Assembly: GCA_016650415.1 (NCBI GenBank)
Contig: JAENVU010000078.1
Coordinates: forward strand, 1 to 20,592
Origin: Acidimicrobiia bacterium
GTDB taxonomy: Bacteria; Actinomycetota; Acidimicrobiia; IMCC26256; JAENVU01
Length of the DNA: 20,592 nt
Direction of reading: 5' to 3'
In this document: positions 1-7,340 of the stretch, piece after piece
Position numbering within the stretch: the first letter of the stretch is position 1
Layout: each line of letters opens with the position of its first letter
Position numbers and translations under genes: made by a program
The notes under the pieces: model-generated
Database searches by the model: none
Told to the model about the DNA's origin: nothing
Seen by the model: the letters and a program-made list of their open reading frames with translations, nothing else

Positions 1-298
1 CGCGCTGGTCGCCGCGGCTCGGGCCGGTATTCCGGTCACCCAGTACAGCCCCAACGAGGTGAAGCTCGCGGTCGCCGGTCACGGCGGCGCCGACAAGGAG
101 CAGGTCCAGGCGATGGTGATGCGACTCCTGAAGCTCGATGCCGTGCCCCAACCGCCCGATGCCGCCGATGCGCTCGCGCTGGCCCTGTGTCATCAGTGGG
201 CGGCCCCGATGCACGCTCGGGCCGAGGCGGCAGACACCGCACCGACCGGCGGCTACGAACGCGCGGTCGCGGCGGCGCTCGCCCGGGATTCCCGATGA
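1..298 (+). CDS. ruvC: RuvC crossover junction endodeoxyribonuclease, C-terminal part (5' truncated by window edge)
   Basis: RuvC is the dimeric Mg2+-dependent endonuclease that cuts Holliday junctions brought by RuvAB. Only about 98 C-terminal codons are inside the window, read from base 2. They show the family's C-terminal signature: a YSPNEVK segment, an AVAGHGGADKEQV segment and the PQPPDAADALALALCH stretch, which holds the last catalytic aspartates (DAAD). The nuclease N-terminus with the first catalytic Asp lies upstream and cannot be checked. The tail after the CH motif is about 35 residues long and Ala-rich, which is normal for actinobacterial RuvC. The stop codon overlaps the ruvA start in an ATGA (295-298), so translation is probably coupled. 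Identity is secure from the motif plus the following ruvA and ruvB. Confidence 0.95.
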   Translation, partial: ALVAAARAGIPVTQYSPNEVKLAVAGHGGADKEQVQAMVMRLLKLDAVPQPPDAADALALALCHQWAAPMHARAEAADTAPTGGYERAVAAALARDSR

Positions 299-879
299 TC
301 GGCTCCGTGCGGGGGACCGTGCTGGAGCGCACGCCACTCGGCGAGGTCCTCGTCGAGGTCGGGGGAGTGGGTTACCGCTGCCTCGTGCCGATCAGCGCGC
401 TCCCGAACTTGGCGCCGGGCGGCCCCGCGTTCCTCATGACGCACCTGCACGTCCGCGAAGACGCCATGACGTTGTACGGATTCCCGTCGCGCGAAGAGCG
501 GGACACCTTCGAGATCCTCCTGACCGCAAACGGCGTCGGCCCGAAGTTGGCGTTGGCGATCCTGACGGCGTTGCCCCCGGCGGCGCTGCGGCGAGCGGTG
601 GCCGACGACGACCTCGACGCGTTGTGCACCGTGCCCGGAGTGGGGAAGCGCACCGCCCAGAAGCTGATGATCGAACTGAAGGCGCGCCTCGATCTGCCCG
701 ACCTCGACCTCCGCGAGGACACCGGGCCCACCCCGGCTCGCTCCGAGGTCCGGGCTGCACTCACCGAACTCGGCTACGCGCCCGACGAAGTGCGCGCCGC
801 GATCGCGCAACTGCCGCCCGAGGGCGCCGTCGAGGATCTCCTCCGCGATGCCCTCCGGTCGCTGGCGGCGGCATCGTGA
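295..879 (+). CDS. ruvA: RuvA, Holliday junction DNA-binding subunit
   Basis: The 194-residue protein, typical RuvA length, opens with the canonical MIGSVRGTV of the N-terminal OB-fold (about residues 1-62, ending in LYGF). Two helix-hairpin-helix motifs follow, NGVGPKLALAIL (about 79-90) and VPGVGKRTAQKL (about 113-124), which grip the junction backbone. A linker at about 135-148 leads to the C-terminal domain III (about 149-192), which binds RuvB. RuvA tetramers hold the four-way junction in square-planar form and load the RuvB motor. The ATG at 295 overlaps the ruvC stop; an in-frame ATG further upstream (187) would add 36 residues read in an alternate frame of ruvC and is rejected because MIGSV is the family N-terminus. 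The stop overlaps the ruvB GTG in a GTGA at 876. Confidence 0.97.
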   Translation: MIGSVRGTVLERTPLGEVLVEVGGVGYRCLVPISALPNLAPGGPAFLMTHLHVREDAMTLYGFPSREERDTFEILLTANGVGPKLALAILTALPPAALRRAVADDDLDALCTVPGVGKRTAQKLMIELKARLDLPDLDLREDTGPTPARSEVRAALTELGYAPDEVRAAIAQLPPEGAVEDLLRDALRSLAAAS

Positions 880-1910
880 GAGAAGAGCTGCTGCACCCGA
901 GCGCGGATCCGGTCGAGGTCGCCGAGGAGACGACGCTTCGTCCGCGGCGGCTGGAAGAGTTCATCGGTCAGCCCCGTCTCACCGAGCACCTCGAGATCGT
1001 GCTGGAAGCGGCGCGCGGTCGGGGTCAAGCGGTCGACCACTTGCTGTTCGCGGGGCCGCCCGGCACCGGCAAGACCTCGCTCGCGGCGATCGTCGCCGCG
1101 GAGATGGAAGCGCACCTGCGCATCACGAGCGGTCCGGCACTCGAACGCGCCGGCGACCTGGCGGCAATCCTCACGAACCTCGACGACGGCGACGTGCTCT
1201 TCGTCGACGAGATCCATCGCTTGCCCCGCGCCGTCGAGGAAGTCCTCTACCCCGCGATGGAGGACTTCCAACTCGACATCGTGATCGGTCGGGGACCGTC
1301 GGCCCGTTCGATCCGGCTCGACCTGCCGCGCTTCACCCTCGTGGGTGCGACGACGCGCGCCGGCCTGATCACCGGGCCCCTCCGGGACCGCTTCGGCTTC
1401 GTGGCCCGGCTCGAGTACTACGAGCCCGAAGATCTCGAAGTCATCGTCGCCCGGGCCGCGCGCATCCTGGGAGTCACGATCGACACCGATGGTGCCCGTG
1501 AGTTGGCGTGCCGCGCGCGTGGCACCCCGCGGATCGCGAATCGGCTCTTGAAGCGCGTCCGCGACTATGCCGAAGTACGCGCCGACGGCACCATCGACGG
1601 CACCGTCGCCCGGGCCGCCCTCGATGTGTTCGAGGTCGACGAGCGCGGGCTGGATCGAACCGACCGGGCGGTGCTGCATGCCCTCTGTGTCACCTTTGCC
1701 GGTCAGCCCGTCGGTCTGGGTACTTTGGCCGTGGCCGTGGGCGAAGAACCCGACACGGTGGAGGACGTCTACGAGCCGTTCTTACTGAAGCAGGGCTTGC
1801 TCCAGCGGACGCCGAGGGGGCGAATCGCCACCGCCTCCGGTTTTGCCCATCTCGGACACTCGGTGCCCGCCGGAGTTCCCAATCTGTTCGGTGACCCCTC
1901 GACCGATTGA
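876..1910 (+). CDS. ruvB: RuvB, Holliday junction branch-migration AAA+ ATPase
   Basis: The 344-residue protein is the hexameric motor that drives branch migration with RuvA. Visible motifs in order: Walker A GPPGTGKT (about 60-67), Walker B LFVDEIHR (about 107-114), the sensor/arginine-finger stretch GATTRAGLITGPLRDRFG (about 156-173), sensor 2 RGTPRIANRLLKRVRD (about 214-229), then the winged-helix C-terminal domain with the conserved DTVEDVYEPFLL and TPRGR segments. The GTG start at 876 is chosen because it makes a GTGA overlap with ruvA and gives the usual family length. The same frame stays open upstream to 138, but that part is an alternate frame of ruvA. One rare TTA leucine codon lies at 1782-1784. 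This is the end of the ruv operon; a 42-base gap precedes yajC. Confidence 0.97.
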   Translation: MREELLHPSADPVEVAEETTLRPRRLEEFIGQPRLTEHLEIVLEAARGRGQAVDHLLFAGPPGTGKTSLAAIVAAEMEAHLRITSGPALERAGDLAAILTNLDDGDVLFVDEIHRLPRAVEEVLYPAMEDFQLDIVIGRGPSARSIRLDLPRFTLVGATTRAGLITGPLRDRFGFVARLEYYEPEDLEVIVARAARILGVTIDTDGARELACRARGTPRIANRLLKRVRDYAEVRADGTIDGTVARAALDVFEVDERGLDRTDRAVLHALCVTFAGQPVGLGTLAVAVGEEPDTVEDVYEPFLLKQGLLQRTPRGRIATASGFAHLGHSVPAGVPNLFGDPSTD

Positions 1911-1934
1911 TCCAAATTCCGGGATTCCGCGCGC

Positions 1935-1940
1935 TAGGGT
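1935..1940 (+). promoter_or_regulatory. Candidate -10 element (TAGGGT) for yajC-secD-secF
   Basis: TAGGGT matches the TANNNT actinobacterial -10 pattern and ends 12 bases before the yajC ATG, in the only gap between the ruv and sec operons. No Shine-Dalgarno sequence precedes yajC, so the transcript would have a very short leader. No convincing -35 hexamer is visible at 16-18 bases upstream. This is a pattern-based guess, strengthened by similar TAGNNT hexamers before hisS and alaS. Confidence 0.35.
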
Positions 1941-1952
1941 CCCCGGCTCGAC

Positions 1953-2279
1953 ATGATCGTCATCGTCTACTTCCTCCTCCTCGCCGTCGCGTTCTTCTTC
2001 CTGATCGTGCGGCCCCAACGGCGTCAGCTCGCTGCTCGACGTGCGCTCGTTGCGGCAATTGAGGTCGGCGACGAGGTCATCACGGCCGGCGGGCTCTACG
2101 GCGTCGTGGTGAGCGCCGCGGGCGAGACCTTGGAGATCGAAGTCGCATCGGGAGTGGTGTTGACGATCGCCCGCGAGGCGATCGCCCGTCGGCGCGACGA
2201 CGGGACCGAAGCTGCCGCGCCGTCGCCGGCCGACCCCGAGCAGGACATCACCGGCGACCCCCCGGCGTCGGAGGACTGA
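1953..2279 (+). CDS. yajC: YajC, Sec translocon accessory membrane protein
   Basis: The 108-residue single-pass membrane protein has an N-terminal transmembrane helix (about residues 2-19, VYFLLLAVAFFFLIV), followed directly by the family hallmark RPQRRQ and the small cytoplasmic domain with the conserved VGDEVITAGGLYGVV segment. The C-terminal 25 residues are acidic and Pro/Ala-rich. In bacteria YajC co-purifies with SecDF-YidC and assists the holotranslocon. The gene sits immediately upstream of secD, the standard arrangement. The ATG at 1953 has no Shine-Dalgarno but a TAGGGT hexamer 12 bases upstream. The stop TGA directly abuts the secD GTG. Confidence 0.95.
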   Translation: MIVIVYFLLLAVAFFFLIVRPQRRQLAARRALVAAIEVGDEVITAGGLYGVVVSAAGETLEIEVASGVVLTIAREAIARRRDDGTEAAAPSPADPEQDITGDPPASED

Positions 2280-3857
2280 GTGAAGCGCAATCTCTGGTAC
2301 CTGATCATCACGGTGGTGCTCATCCTGGGCACCTTCGTCGCGACGCTGGCGAGTGGGAACTCGCCGGTCTTGGGTCTCGACCTGCAGGGCGGCATCGAGG
2401 TTCGCCTCCAGCCGGTGGGGAAGGCCAAGAGCAACGACGTCCTCGACAAGGCCGTCGACATCATCCGGAACCGGGTGAACGGACTCGGAGTCGCGGAGAC
2501 CGAGGTCAAGCGCGATGGCGGCCAGATCGTCGTGGACCTCCCGGGAGTCAAGGATCGCGACAAGGCTCGTCGTCTTGTCGGCAAGACCGCCGAGCTGCGC
2601 TTCCGGCCCGTCCTCGCGCTGGGTGCGATGCCGACCAAGACTCCGACGTCCAGCAGCACGGCCTCGACATCTTCGACATCGTCCACCGCTTCGACGTCGT
2701 CCACCTCCGCGCCTCCGGCCTCGGGGCCGGGCAAGTCGGTCGCGGCCCCCGCCGCCGCGACCACGAGCACGACGACCGCGGCCGCGCCGACTCCGGCGCC
2801 CGCCGCCGACCCCGCCGCCGACCCCGCGACCACGGCTACCACCGTCGCGCCCCAGGCGCCGACGGTCACACCGGAGGCCCAGGACAAACGCAATGCGGTC
2901 GTGAACCTTCCTGGTCGTGATGGCCAGGTGCTGTACCAGCTGGGGCCCACGGCGTTGACCGGTCGGCTCGTCACGAGCGCGACCGCCCGGTTCGAGAGCG
3001 GGTCGGGTCAGTGGTCGGTGTCGGTCAACTTCAACGGCCTGGGCCATCAGAAGTTCGATGCCCTCGCCGCCGCCTCGATCTCGAAGCCGGCCCCGCAGAA
3101 CGCCGTCGCGATCGTGCTCGACGGGATCGTGCAGTCGGCGCCGACGTTCCAAGAAGCTTCGTATCCGAACGGCGTGTCGATCTCGGGCAGCTTCAGCCAG
3201 AGCGACGCTGAAGATCTCGCCACGGTCCTCAAGTTCGGATCGCTGCCGGTGCAGCTCAAGGAACTCACGACCACGAGCATCTCGCCGACCCTCGGCAGCG
3301 ACCAGCTCGATGCCGGGCTCCTCGCCGGCGGGATCGGGCTGATTCTGGTCGCGCTCTACATGCTGGTGTTCTACCGAATCCTCGGCGTGGTGGTCATCGC
3401 CGGCTTGATCCTGGCCGGCTCGGCGATCTACACGATGATCACCTACCTCGGGCAGAGCATCGGCCTGACCCTGACCCTCGCGGGCGTGGTCGGATTGATC
3501 GTGTCGGTCGGTATCACGGTCGACTCGTACATCGTCTACTTCGAACGACTGAAGGACGAGATCCGCACCGGACGTACCGTCCGGAGTTCGGTGGATCGTG
3601 GATTCGTGCGTTCGTTCAAGACGATCCTCGCGGCCGACCTCGTGTCGCTCATCGCCGCGGCCATCCTCTACTGGCGGGCCGTCGGTTCGGTGGCGCAGTT
3701 TGCGTTCTTGCTCGGGCTGTCCACGATCCTCGACCTCCTGATCTCGTACTTCTTCATGCATCCGTTGGTGCAGCAGATGGCTCGCAGCGCCGGACTCGTC
3801 GGGACGAAGAAGGTCGGCATGGCTGCCGGACTCGACACCCCGGAGGCAACGGTATGA
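2280..3857 (+). CDS. secD: SecD, protein translocase subunit with low-complexity insertion
   Basis: SecD, with SecF, forms the proton-driven motor that pulls secreted proteins out of SecYEG on the outer face of the membrane. The 525-residue protein has TM1 (about 5-24), the conserved LGLDLQGGIEVRL (about 31-43), a periplasmic-type P1 region, a second conserved block ending FGSLPVQLKE (about 319-328), then five transmembrane helices (about 345-500). The proton-relay Asp in TM4 is present (GITVDSYIVYFERLKDE, D415). Residues about 117-205 are an added Ser/Thr-rich then Ala/Pro/Thr-rich insertion, predicted disordered and extracytoplasmic, placed between the two halves of P1; it contains hexapeptide repeats. 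A GGAGG at 2270-2274 gives good spacing to the GTG at 2280, which follows the yajC stop without a gap. The stop overlaps secF in an ATGA at 3854. Confidence 0.96.
   Translation: MKRNLWYLIITVVLILGTFVATLASGNSPVLGLDLQGGIEVRLQPVGKAKSNDVLDKAVDIIRNRVNGLGVAETEVKRDGGQIVVDLPGVKDRDKARRLVGKTAELRFRPVLALGAMPTKTPTSSSTASTSSTSSTASTSSTSAPPASGPGKSVAAPAAATTSTTTAAAPTPAPAADPAADPATTATTVAPQAPTVTPEAQDKRNAVVNLPGRDGQVLYQLGPTALTGRLVTSATARFESGSGQWSVSVNFNGLGHQKFDALAAASISKPAPQNAVAIVLDGIVQSAPTFQEASYPNGVSISGSFSQSDAEDLATVLKFGSLPVQLKELTTTSISPTLGSDQLDAGLLAGGIGLILVALYMLVFYRILGVVVIAGLILAGSAIYTMITYLGQSIGLTLTLAGVVGLIVSVGITVDSYIVYFERLKDEIRTGRTVRSSVDRGFVRSFKTILAADLVSLIAAAILYWRAVGSVAQFAFLLGLSTILDLLISYFFMHPLVQQMARSAGLVGTKKVGMAAGLDTPEATV
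2655..2708 (+). repeat. Three imperfect 18-bp tandem units in secD (STxSTx-type hexapeptides)
   Basis: Three consecutive 18-base units (2655-2672, 2673-2690, 2691-2708) encode STASTS, STSSTA and STSSTS at SecD residues 126-143. The last two match at 15 of 18 bases. In-frame repeats of this sort expand or contract without breaking the gene. Confidence 0.7.
2802..2825 (+). repeat. Perfect 12-bp direct repeat in secD (AADP-AADP)
   Basis: The unit GCCGCCGACCCC occurs twice in tandem (2802-2813, 2814-2825) and encodes AADPAADP within the same extracytoplasmic insertion of SecD. It is in frame and is a second sign of slippage-driven growth of this linker. Confidence 0.75.
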
Positions 3858-4969
3858 GGCCGGACGGGACTCGCCACACGCTGAAGGACCTCTACCACGA
3901 GAACACGGCCTTCGACTTCCTCCATCGCCGGTGGCGCTGGGTGCTGATCTCCGGCGCGCTCCTGCTGATCTCGGTCGCCGGCTTCGTGATTCGCGACGGG
4001 TTGAACCTGGGGCTCGACTTCACCGGCGGGACGTCCTGGCAGTTGACCGTCGCGAAGGGCCAGTCGACCTCGACGGCCGACATCCGTGCGCTCCTCGAGC
4101 AGGAGAAGGTCTCGGACCCGAAGATCGTCCTGCTGGGTGCCGGCGGGATCCGGGTGGAAACCGTGACCCCGACGCCCGACCGGGAACAGGCGGTCACGGA
4201 TGCGCTGGCCAAGTACGGCCGCATCCAATCGGCGAGTGTGAGTGTGTCGGAGGTCGGCCCGAGTTGGGGGGAGAAGGTCAGTCGCGAGGCGTTGATCGCG
4301 CTGATGATGTTCTTCGTCGCGATCGCGTTCTACCTCTCGCTGCGCTTCGAGTTCAAGATGGCGGTCGCGGCGATCGTCGCGGTGGTCCACGACATCGCGA
4401 TCACCGTCGGGGTGTATGCCGTGACCGGTATCGAGGTGACGCCGGCGACGGTCATCGCCTTCCTCACGATTCTCGGCTTCTCGCTGTACGACACCGTGGT
4501 GGTGTTCGACAAGATCCGGGAGAACGAACCTCAGCTCAATACGGTCAAGGGTCTCACCTACACCGAGATGGCGAACCAGTCGCTCAACCAGGTGCTGATG
4601 CGCTCGTTGAACACGACCTTCGTGGCGTTGTTGCCGGTGACGTCCCTCCTGGTCGTCGGGGTGGGACTCGAGGGCGCCTTGGTGCTGCGCGAGTTCGGTC
4701 TGGCGTTGTTCATCGGTCTCATCATCGGTGGCTACTCGTCGCTGTTCGTCGCCACGCCGATCCTCGCAGCATGGAAAGAGCGCGAGCCCCGGTACCGCGC
4801 CCTGGCCGAGCGCAGCGCGCAAAGGTCGAAGCGCGGCGAGGTGCCAGTCGGCGTGGGGGCCGGAGATGCGGGGTCCGGGCCGGTTGCGGCATCGGTGCCC
4901 ACCGTCGGCGGTCCGGGACCGGTCATCGCCCCTCGCCCTCGCCAGCAGAAGAGCAAGAAGAAGAAGTAG
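3854..4969 (+). CDS. secF: SecF, protein translocase subunit
   Basis: This is the partner of SecD in the membrane export motor. The 371-residue protein has TM1 (about 29-46), the conserved LGLDFTGGTSWQL (about 52-64), the P4 domain, the VGPSWGEKV block (about 134-142) and five further transmembrane helices to about 307. The conserved Asp of the proton path is seen in GFSLYDTVVVFDKIREN (D213), and the conserved Arg in LMRSLNTTF (R250). After the last helix comes a cytoplasmic tail of about 65 residues, Gly/Pro/Val-rich, ending in the basic string RPRQQKSKKKK; lysine-rich C-termini are known in some Sec and YidC-type proteins and may touch the ribosome or lipids, but that role is inference. GGAGG at 3842-3846 is 7 bases from the ATG, and the start overlaps the secD stop. 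Confidence 0.96.
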   Translation: MRPDGTRHTLKDLYHENTAFDFLHRRWRWVLISGALLLISVAGFVIRDGLNLGLDFTGGTSWQLTVAKGQSTSTADIRALLEQEKVSDPKIVLLGAGGIRVETVTPTPDREQAVTDALAKYGRIQSASVSVSEVGPSWGEKVSREALIALMMFFVAIAFYLSLRFEFKMAVAAIVAVVHDIAITVGVYAVTGIEVTPATVIAFLTILGFSLYDTVVVFDKIRENEPQLNTVKGLTYTEMANQSLNQVLMRSLNTTFVALLPVTSLLVVGVGLEGALVLREFGLALFIGLIIGGYSSLFVATPILAAWKEREPRYRALAERSAQRSKRGEVPVGVGAGDAGSGPVAASVPTVGGPGPVIAPRPRQQKSKKKK

Positions 4970-4972
4970 CCC

Positions 4973-5015
4973 TCACCGGGTGAAGATGGGGGAGTTCCGC
5001 CGGTCCCACGTGGGA
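4973..5015. promoter_or_regulatory. Two short palindromes in the secF-rel gap (candidate rel control region)
   Basis: The 57-base gap before rel holds two perfect palindromes: TCACCGGGTGA (4973-4983) and TCCCACGTGGGA (5004-5015, a CACGTG core). Their centres lie about 31 bases apart, close to three DNA turns, so dimeric proteins on both would face the same side. The second ends 11 bases before the rel GTG. A GAGACT at 5014-5019 could act as a poor -10. No factor is identifiable; the sites might equally be chance or small RNA hairpins. Confidence 0.35.
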
Positions 5016-5026
5016 GACTGGGCGGA

Positions 5027-7273
5027 GTGAGCCTTTCGGAACTACCGCGGACCGAAGTCCGGAACGAACGCCGTTCGGTTCTCCCGTGGCGTCGTCAGCA
5101 GGTCGACGTCGCGATCGCGCCGGTACTGACGTCGTTCCTGGAGCACCATCGCAAGGCCGATACGAGCCGCATCCGCCGGGCCTACGCCTCGGCTCACCGA
5201 GCCCACTCGGATCAGGTGCGACGCTCGGGTGAGCCCTACATCGTGCATCCCTTGGGGGTCGCGCTCATCCTCGCCGACCTGGGCCTCGACGACGTCACGA
5301 TTGCGGCGGCCCTCCTCCACGACGCGGTGGAAGACACCGAACTCACCAAGGAAGCCGTCGAAGCGGAGTTCGGTGTCGAGGTCGCGGCGATCGTCGACGG
5401 CGTGACCAAGTTGGACCGGCTGCAGTTCGCGTCGAAAGAAGCGCAGCAGGCCGCGAGCATGCGCAAGATGCTGGTGGCGATCGCCAAGGACATCCGGGTC
5501 CTGCTCATCAAGTTGGCCGACCGTCTCCACAACATGCGAACGATCGCTTCGTTGCCCGAGGGGAAACAGCTCCGCATCGCCCACGAGACGATGGACATCT
5601 ATGCGCCGCTCGCGCATCGGATGGGCATCGGCGAGATCAAGTGGCAACTCGAAGACCTCGCGTTCGCCGTGTTGCACCCGAAGCGATACGCGGAGATCGA
5701 ACAACTGGTCTCGACCGAGTCGCCGGCGCGCGACGAGCATCTTCAGCAGGTACTGACCGAGTTGCAGGCGCGTCTCTCGGAACTCCACATCGACGCCGAG
5801 GTCAGCGGCCGCCCGAAGCACTTCTGGTCGATCTACGAAAAGATGGTGGTTCGCGAGAAGGAGTTCGACGAGGTCCAGGACCTCATCGGGGTCCGGGTCG
5901 TCGTCGACACCGTCAAGGACTGCTACGGGGCGTTGGGCTCGATCCACGCGTGGTGGCGGCCGGTGCAGGGCCGGTTCAAGGACTACATCGCGATGCCCAA
6001 GTTCAACCTGTACCAATCCCTGCACACGACCGTGGTGGGTCCGAGTGGGCGGCCGGTCGAGGTGCAGATCCGTACCCGCGACATGCATCGACGCGCCGAG
6101 TTCGGCGTCGCCGCGCACTGGGGCTACAAGGAAGCTGCGGTCCCGACGAACACCGCCGATCTCGTGTGGCTCCAGCGGCTCGTCGATTGGCAGCAGGAGA
6201 CCGACGATCCCGAACAGTTCATGCAGACGCTGAAGGGCGACCTCGAACAGGACGAGGTGTTCGTGTTCACCCCGAAGGGGAAGGTGATCACGTTGCCGAC
6301 GGGCGCGACGCCCGTCGACTTCGCGTACGCCATCCACACCGAGGTCGGCCACCGGTGTATCGGCGCACGCTCGAACGGCCGCTTGGTTCCGCTCGACGCC
6401 TTGCTCACCTCGGGTGACACCGTGGAGATCGTCACCAGCAAGGTCGAGAGTCAGGGCCCGACCGAGGACTGGCTCGAGTTCGTCACGACGCCGCGGGCCC
6501 GGGAGAAGATCCGGCAACGATTTTCCCGCGCCCGTCGAGTCGATGCCATCGACGGCGGGCGGGACGATCTGGTGCTCGAACTGCGGCGGGCCGATCTTCC
6601 GGTGCAGAAGTTGATGGGCTCGCAACTCCTCGCCGAGATCGCCGCGGAGATGCACTACTCGGACCTCGATACGTTCTACGCCGCGATCGGCGAGCATCAC
6701 GTGACCGCGCTCCAGGTGGCCCAACGAGTCCGTCAGCGCCTCGCCGGTGGCGTCGAGCAGCTCCCGGTCACGGCCCGGCGGCCGTCGCGTAGCAGCGCGC
6801 GTCGCCGCGCCGCAGGTGTTCACGCCGAAGGGCTCGACGACGTCATCGTGCGCCTCTCCCGCTGCTGCACTCCGGTGCCGGGTGATGAGATCATCGGCTT
6901 CGTCACCCGCGGCCGTGGCGTCTCGGTCCATCGTTCCGACTGCGCGAACGCCAGTGGGTTGGTGGGCCAGAGCGAACGGCTGGTCGAGGTCGAGTGGGAT
7001 CACGACGCGTCCGGGGCCTTCGTCGTCGCGGTCGAGGTCGAGGCGCTCGACCGCTCCCGCCTGTTGCGGGATGTGGCCAGCACCCTGGCCGAGCACCACG
7101 TCAACATCCTCTCGTGCCAGAGCCAGACCACCCCGGATCGCGTCGCGCGGTTCCAGTTCGAGTTCGAGTTGGCCGAACCCGGACACCTCGAGTCGCTCCT
7201 GGCCGCCCTGAAGCGAGTCGATTCGGTGTTCGCCGCCACTCGCGTGCTGCCCGGCGCCGGCCACTCGGGCTGA
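5027..7273 (+). CDS. rel: Rel, bifunctional (p)ppGpp synthetase/hydrolase
   Basis: Rel makes (p)ppGpp from ATP and GDP/GTP when uncharged tRNA sits on the ribosome, and degrades it otherwise. The 748-residue protein has all domains of a long RSH enzyme. The HD hydrolase has its metal ligands intact (H74 in YIVHP, H98-D99 in LLHDAVEDT, D165 in KLADRLHNM). The synthetase has the RFKDYIAMPKFNLYQSLHT block (about 316-334), whose RxKD form marks bifunctional enzymes, and E345 in VEVQIRT. The TGS domain spans about 408-470. The zinc-finger region has C613, C614, H635 and C639, and a C-terminal ACT domain lies at about 665-745. An Arg/Ser-rich linker precedes the zinc domain (about 582-597). The GTG at 5027 has only a weak GGCGGA upstream. 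Both activities are predicted functional, as expected for the single Rel of an actinobacterium. Confidence 0.97.
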   Translation: MSLSELPRTEVRNERRSVLPWRRQQVDVAIAPVLTSFLEHHRKADTSRIRRAYASAHRAHSDQVRRSGEPYIVHPLGVALILADLGLDDVTIAAALLHDAVEDTELTKEAVEAEFGVEVAAIVDGVTKLDRLQFASKEAQQAASMRKMLVAIAKDIRVLLIKLADRLHNMRTIASLPEGKQLRIAHETMDIYAPLAHRMGIGEIKWQLEDLAFAVLHPKRYAEIEQLVSTESPARDEHLQQVLTELQARLSELHIDAEVSGRPKHFWSIYEKMVVREKEFDEVQDLIGVRVVVDTVKDCYGALGSIHAWWRPVQGRFKDYIAMPKFNLYQSLHTTVVGPSGRPVEVQIRTRDMHRRAEFGVAAHWGYKEAAVPTNTADLVWLQRLVDWQQETDDPEQFMQTLKGDLEQDEVFVFTPKGKVITLPTGATPVDFAYAIHTEVGHRCIGARSNGRLVPLDALLTSGDTVEIVTSKVESQGPTEDWLEFVTTPRAREKIRQRFSRARRVDAIDGGRDDLVLELRRADLPVQKLMGSQLLAEIAAEMHYSDLDTFYAAIGEHHVTALQVAQRVRQRLAGGVEQLPVTARRPSRSSARRRAAGVHAEGLDDVIVRLSRCCTPVPGDEIIGFVTRGRGVSVHRSDCANASGLVGQSERLVEVEWDHDASGAFVVAVEVEALDRSRLLRDVASTLAEHHVNILSCQSQTTPDRVARFQFEFELAEPGHLESLLAALKRVDSVFAATRVLPGAGHSG

Positions 7274-7305
7274 ACGCAGCCCACCCGGCGCGTATTCCAT
7301 ACCGG
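7266..7305 (+). terminator. Two adjacent small stem-loops at the rel 3' end (possible terminator)
   Basis: GGGCTG-aacg-CAGCCC (7266-7281) is a perfect 6-bp stem with a tetraloop that spans the rel stop codon. It is followed by a second hairpin, CCCG and GTAT pairing with ATAC and CGGG around a TCC loop, with a 4-base bulge on the 5' side (7283-7305). Neither has a U-tract, so a classic intrinsic terminator is not supported; a transcript-end or stability structure is possible. Confidence 0.3.
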
Positions 7306-7325
7306 GCCCGACCCGATGTCGCCGG

Positions 7326-7331
7326 TAGCAT
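7326..7331 (+). promoter_or_regulatory. Candidate -10 element (TAGCAT) for hisS-aspS
   Basis: TAGCAT ends 9 bases before the hisS GTG and fits the TANNNT actinobacterial -10 pattern. There is no Shine-Dalgarno sequence between it and the start, so transcription would begin at or within a few bases of the start codon. No -35 is recognisable. Confidence 0.4.
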
Positions 7332-7340
7332 CGCCAATTC

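Noticed and set aside
138..875. Upstream extension of the ruvB frame to an ATG at 138
   Set aside because: The extension is an alternate frame of ruvC and ruvA, Arg/Pro-rich, and absent from the RuvB family. GTG 876 gives the normal N-terminus.
1782..3761. A 659-codon minus-strand open frame opposite yajC-secD
   Set aside because: It contains strings of Arg/Gly repeats that are the complement of the SecD Ser/Thr/Ala insertion; it is a mirror of low-complexity coding DNA.
4973..4983. TCACCGGGTGA after secF as an intrinsic terminator
   Set aside because: The palindrome leaves no room for a loop and has no U-tract.
5042..7300. A 752-codon minus-strand open frame opposite rel
   Set aside because: It mirrors rel almost exactly, lacks motifs and a ribosome-binding site, and has the composition typical of antisense frames in GC-rich genes.
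7274..7340. A T-box or attenuator in front of hisS
   Set aside because: The gap is only 67 bases, too short for a T-box, with no specifier stem, no T-box core sequence and no His-codon leader peptide.
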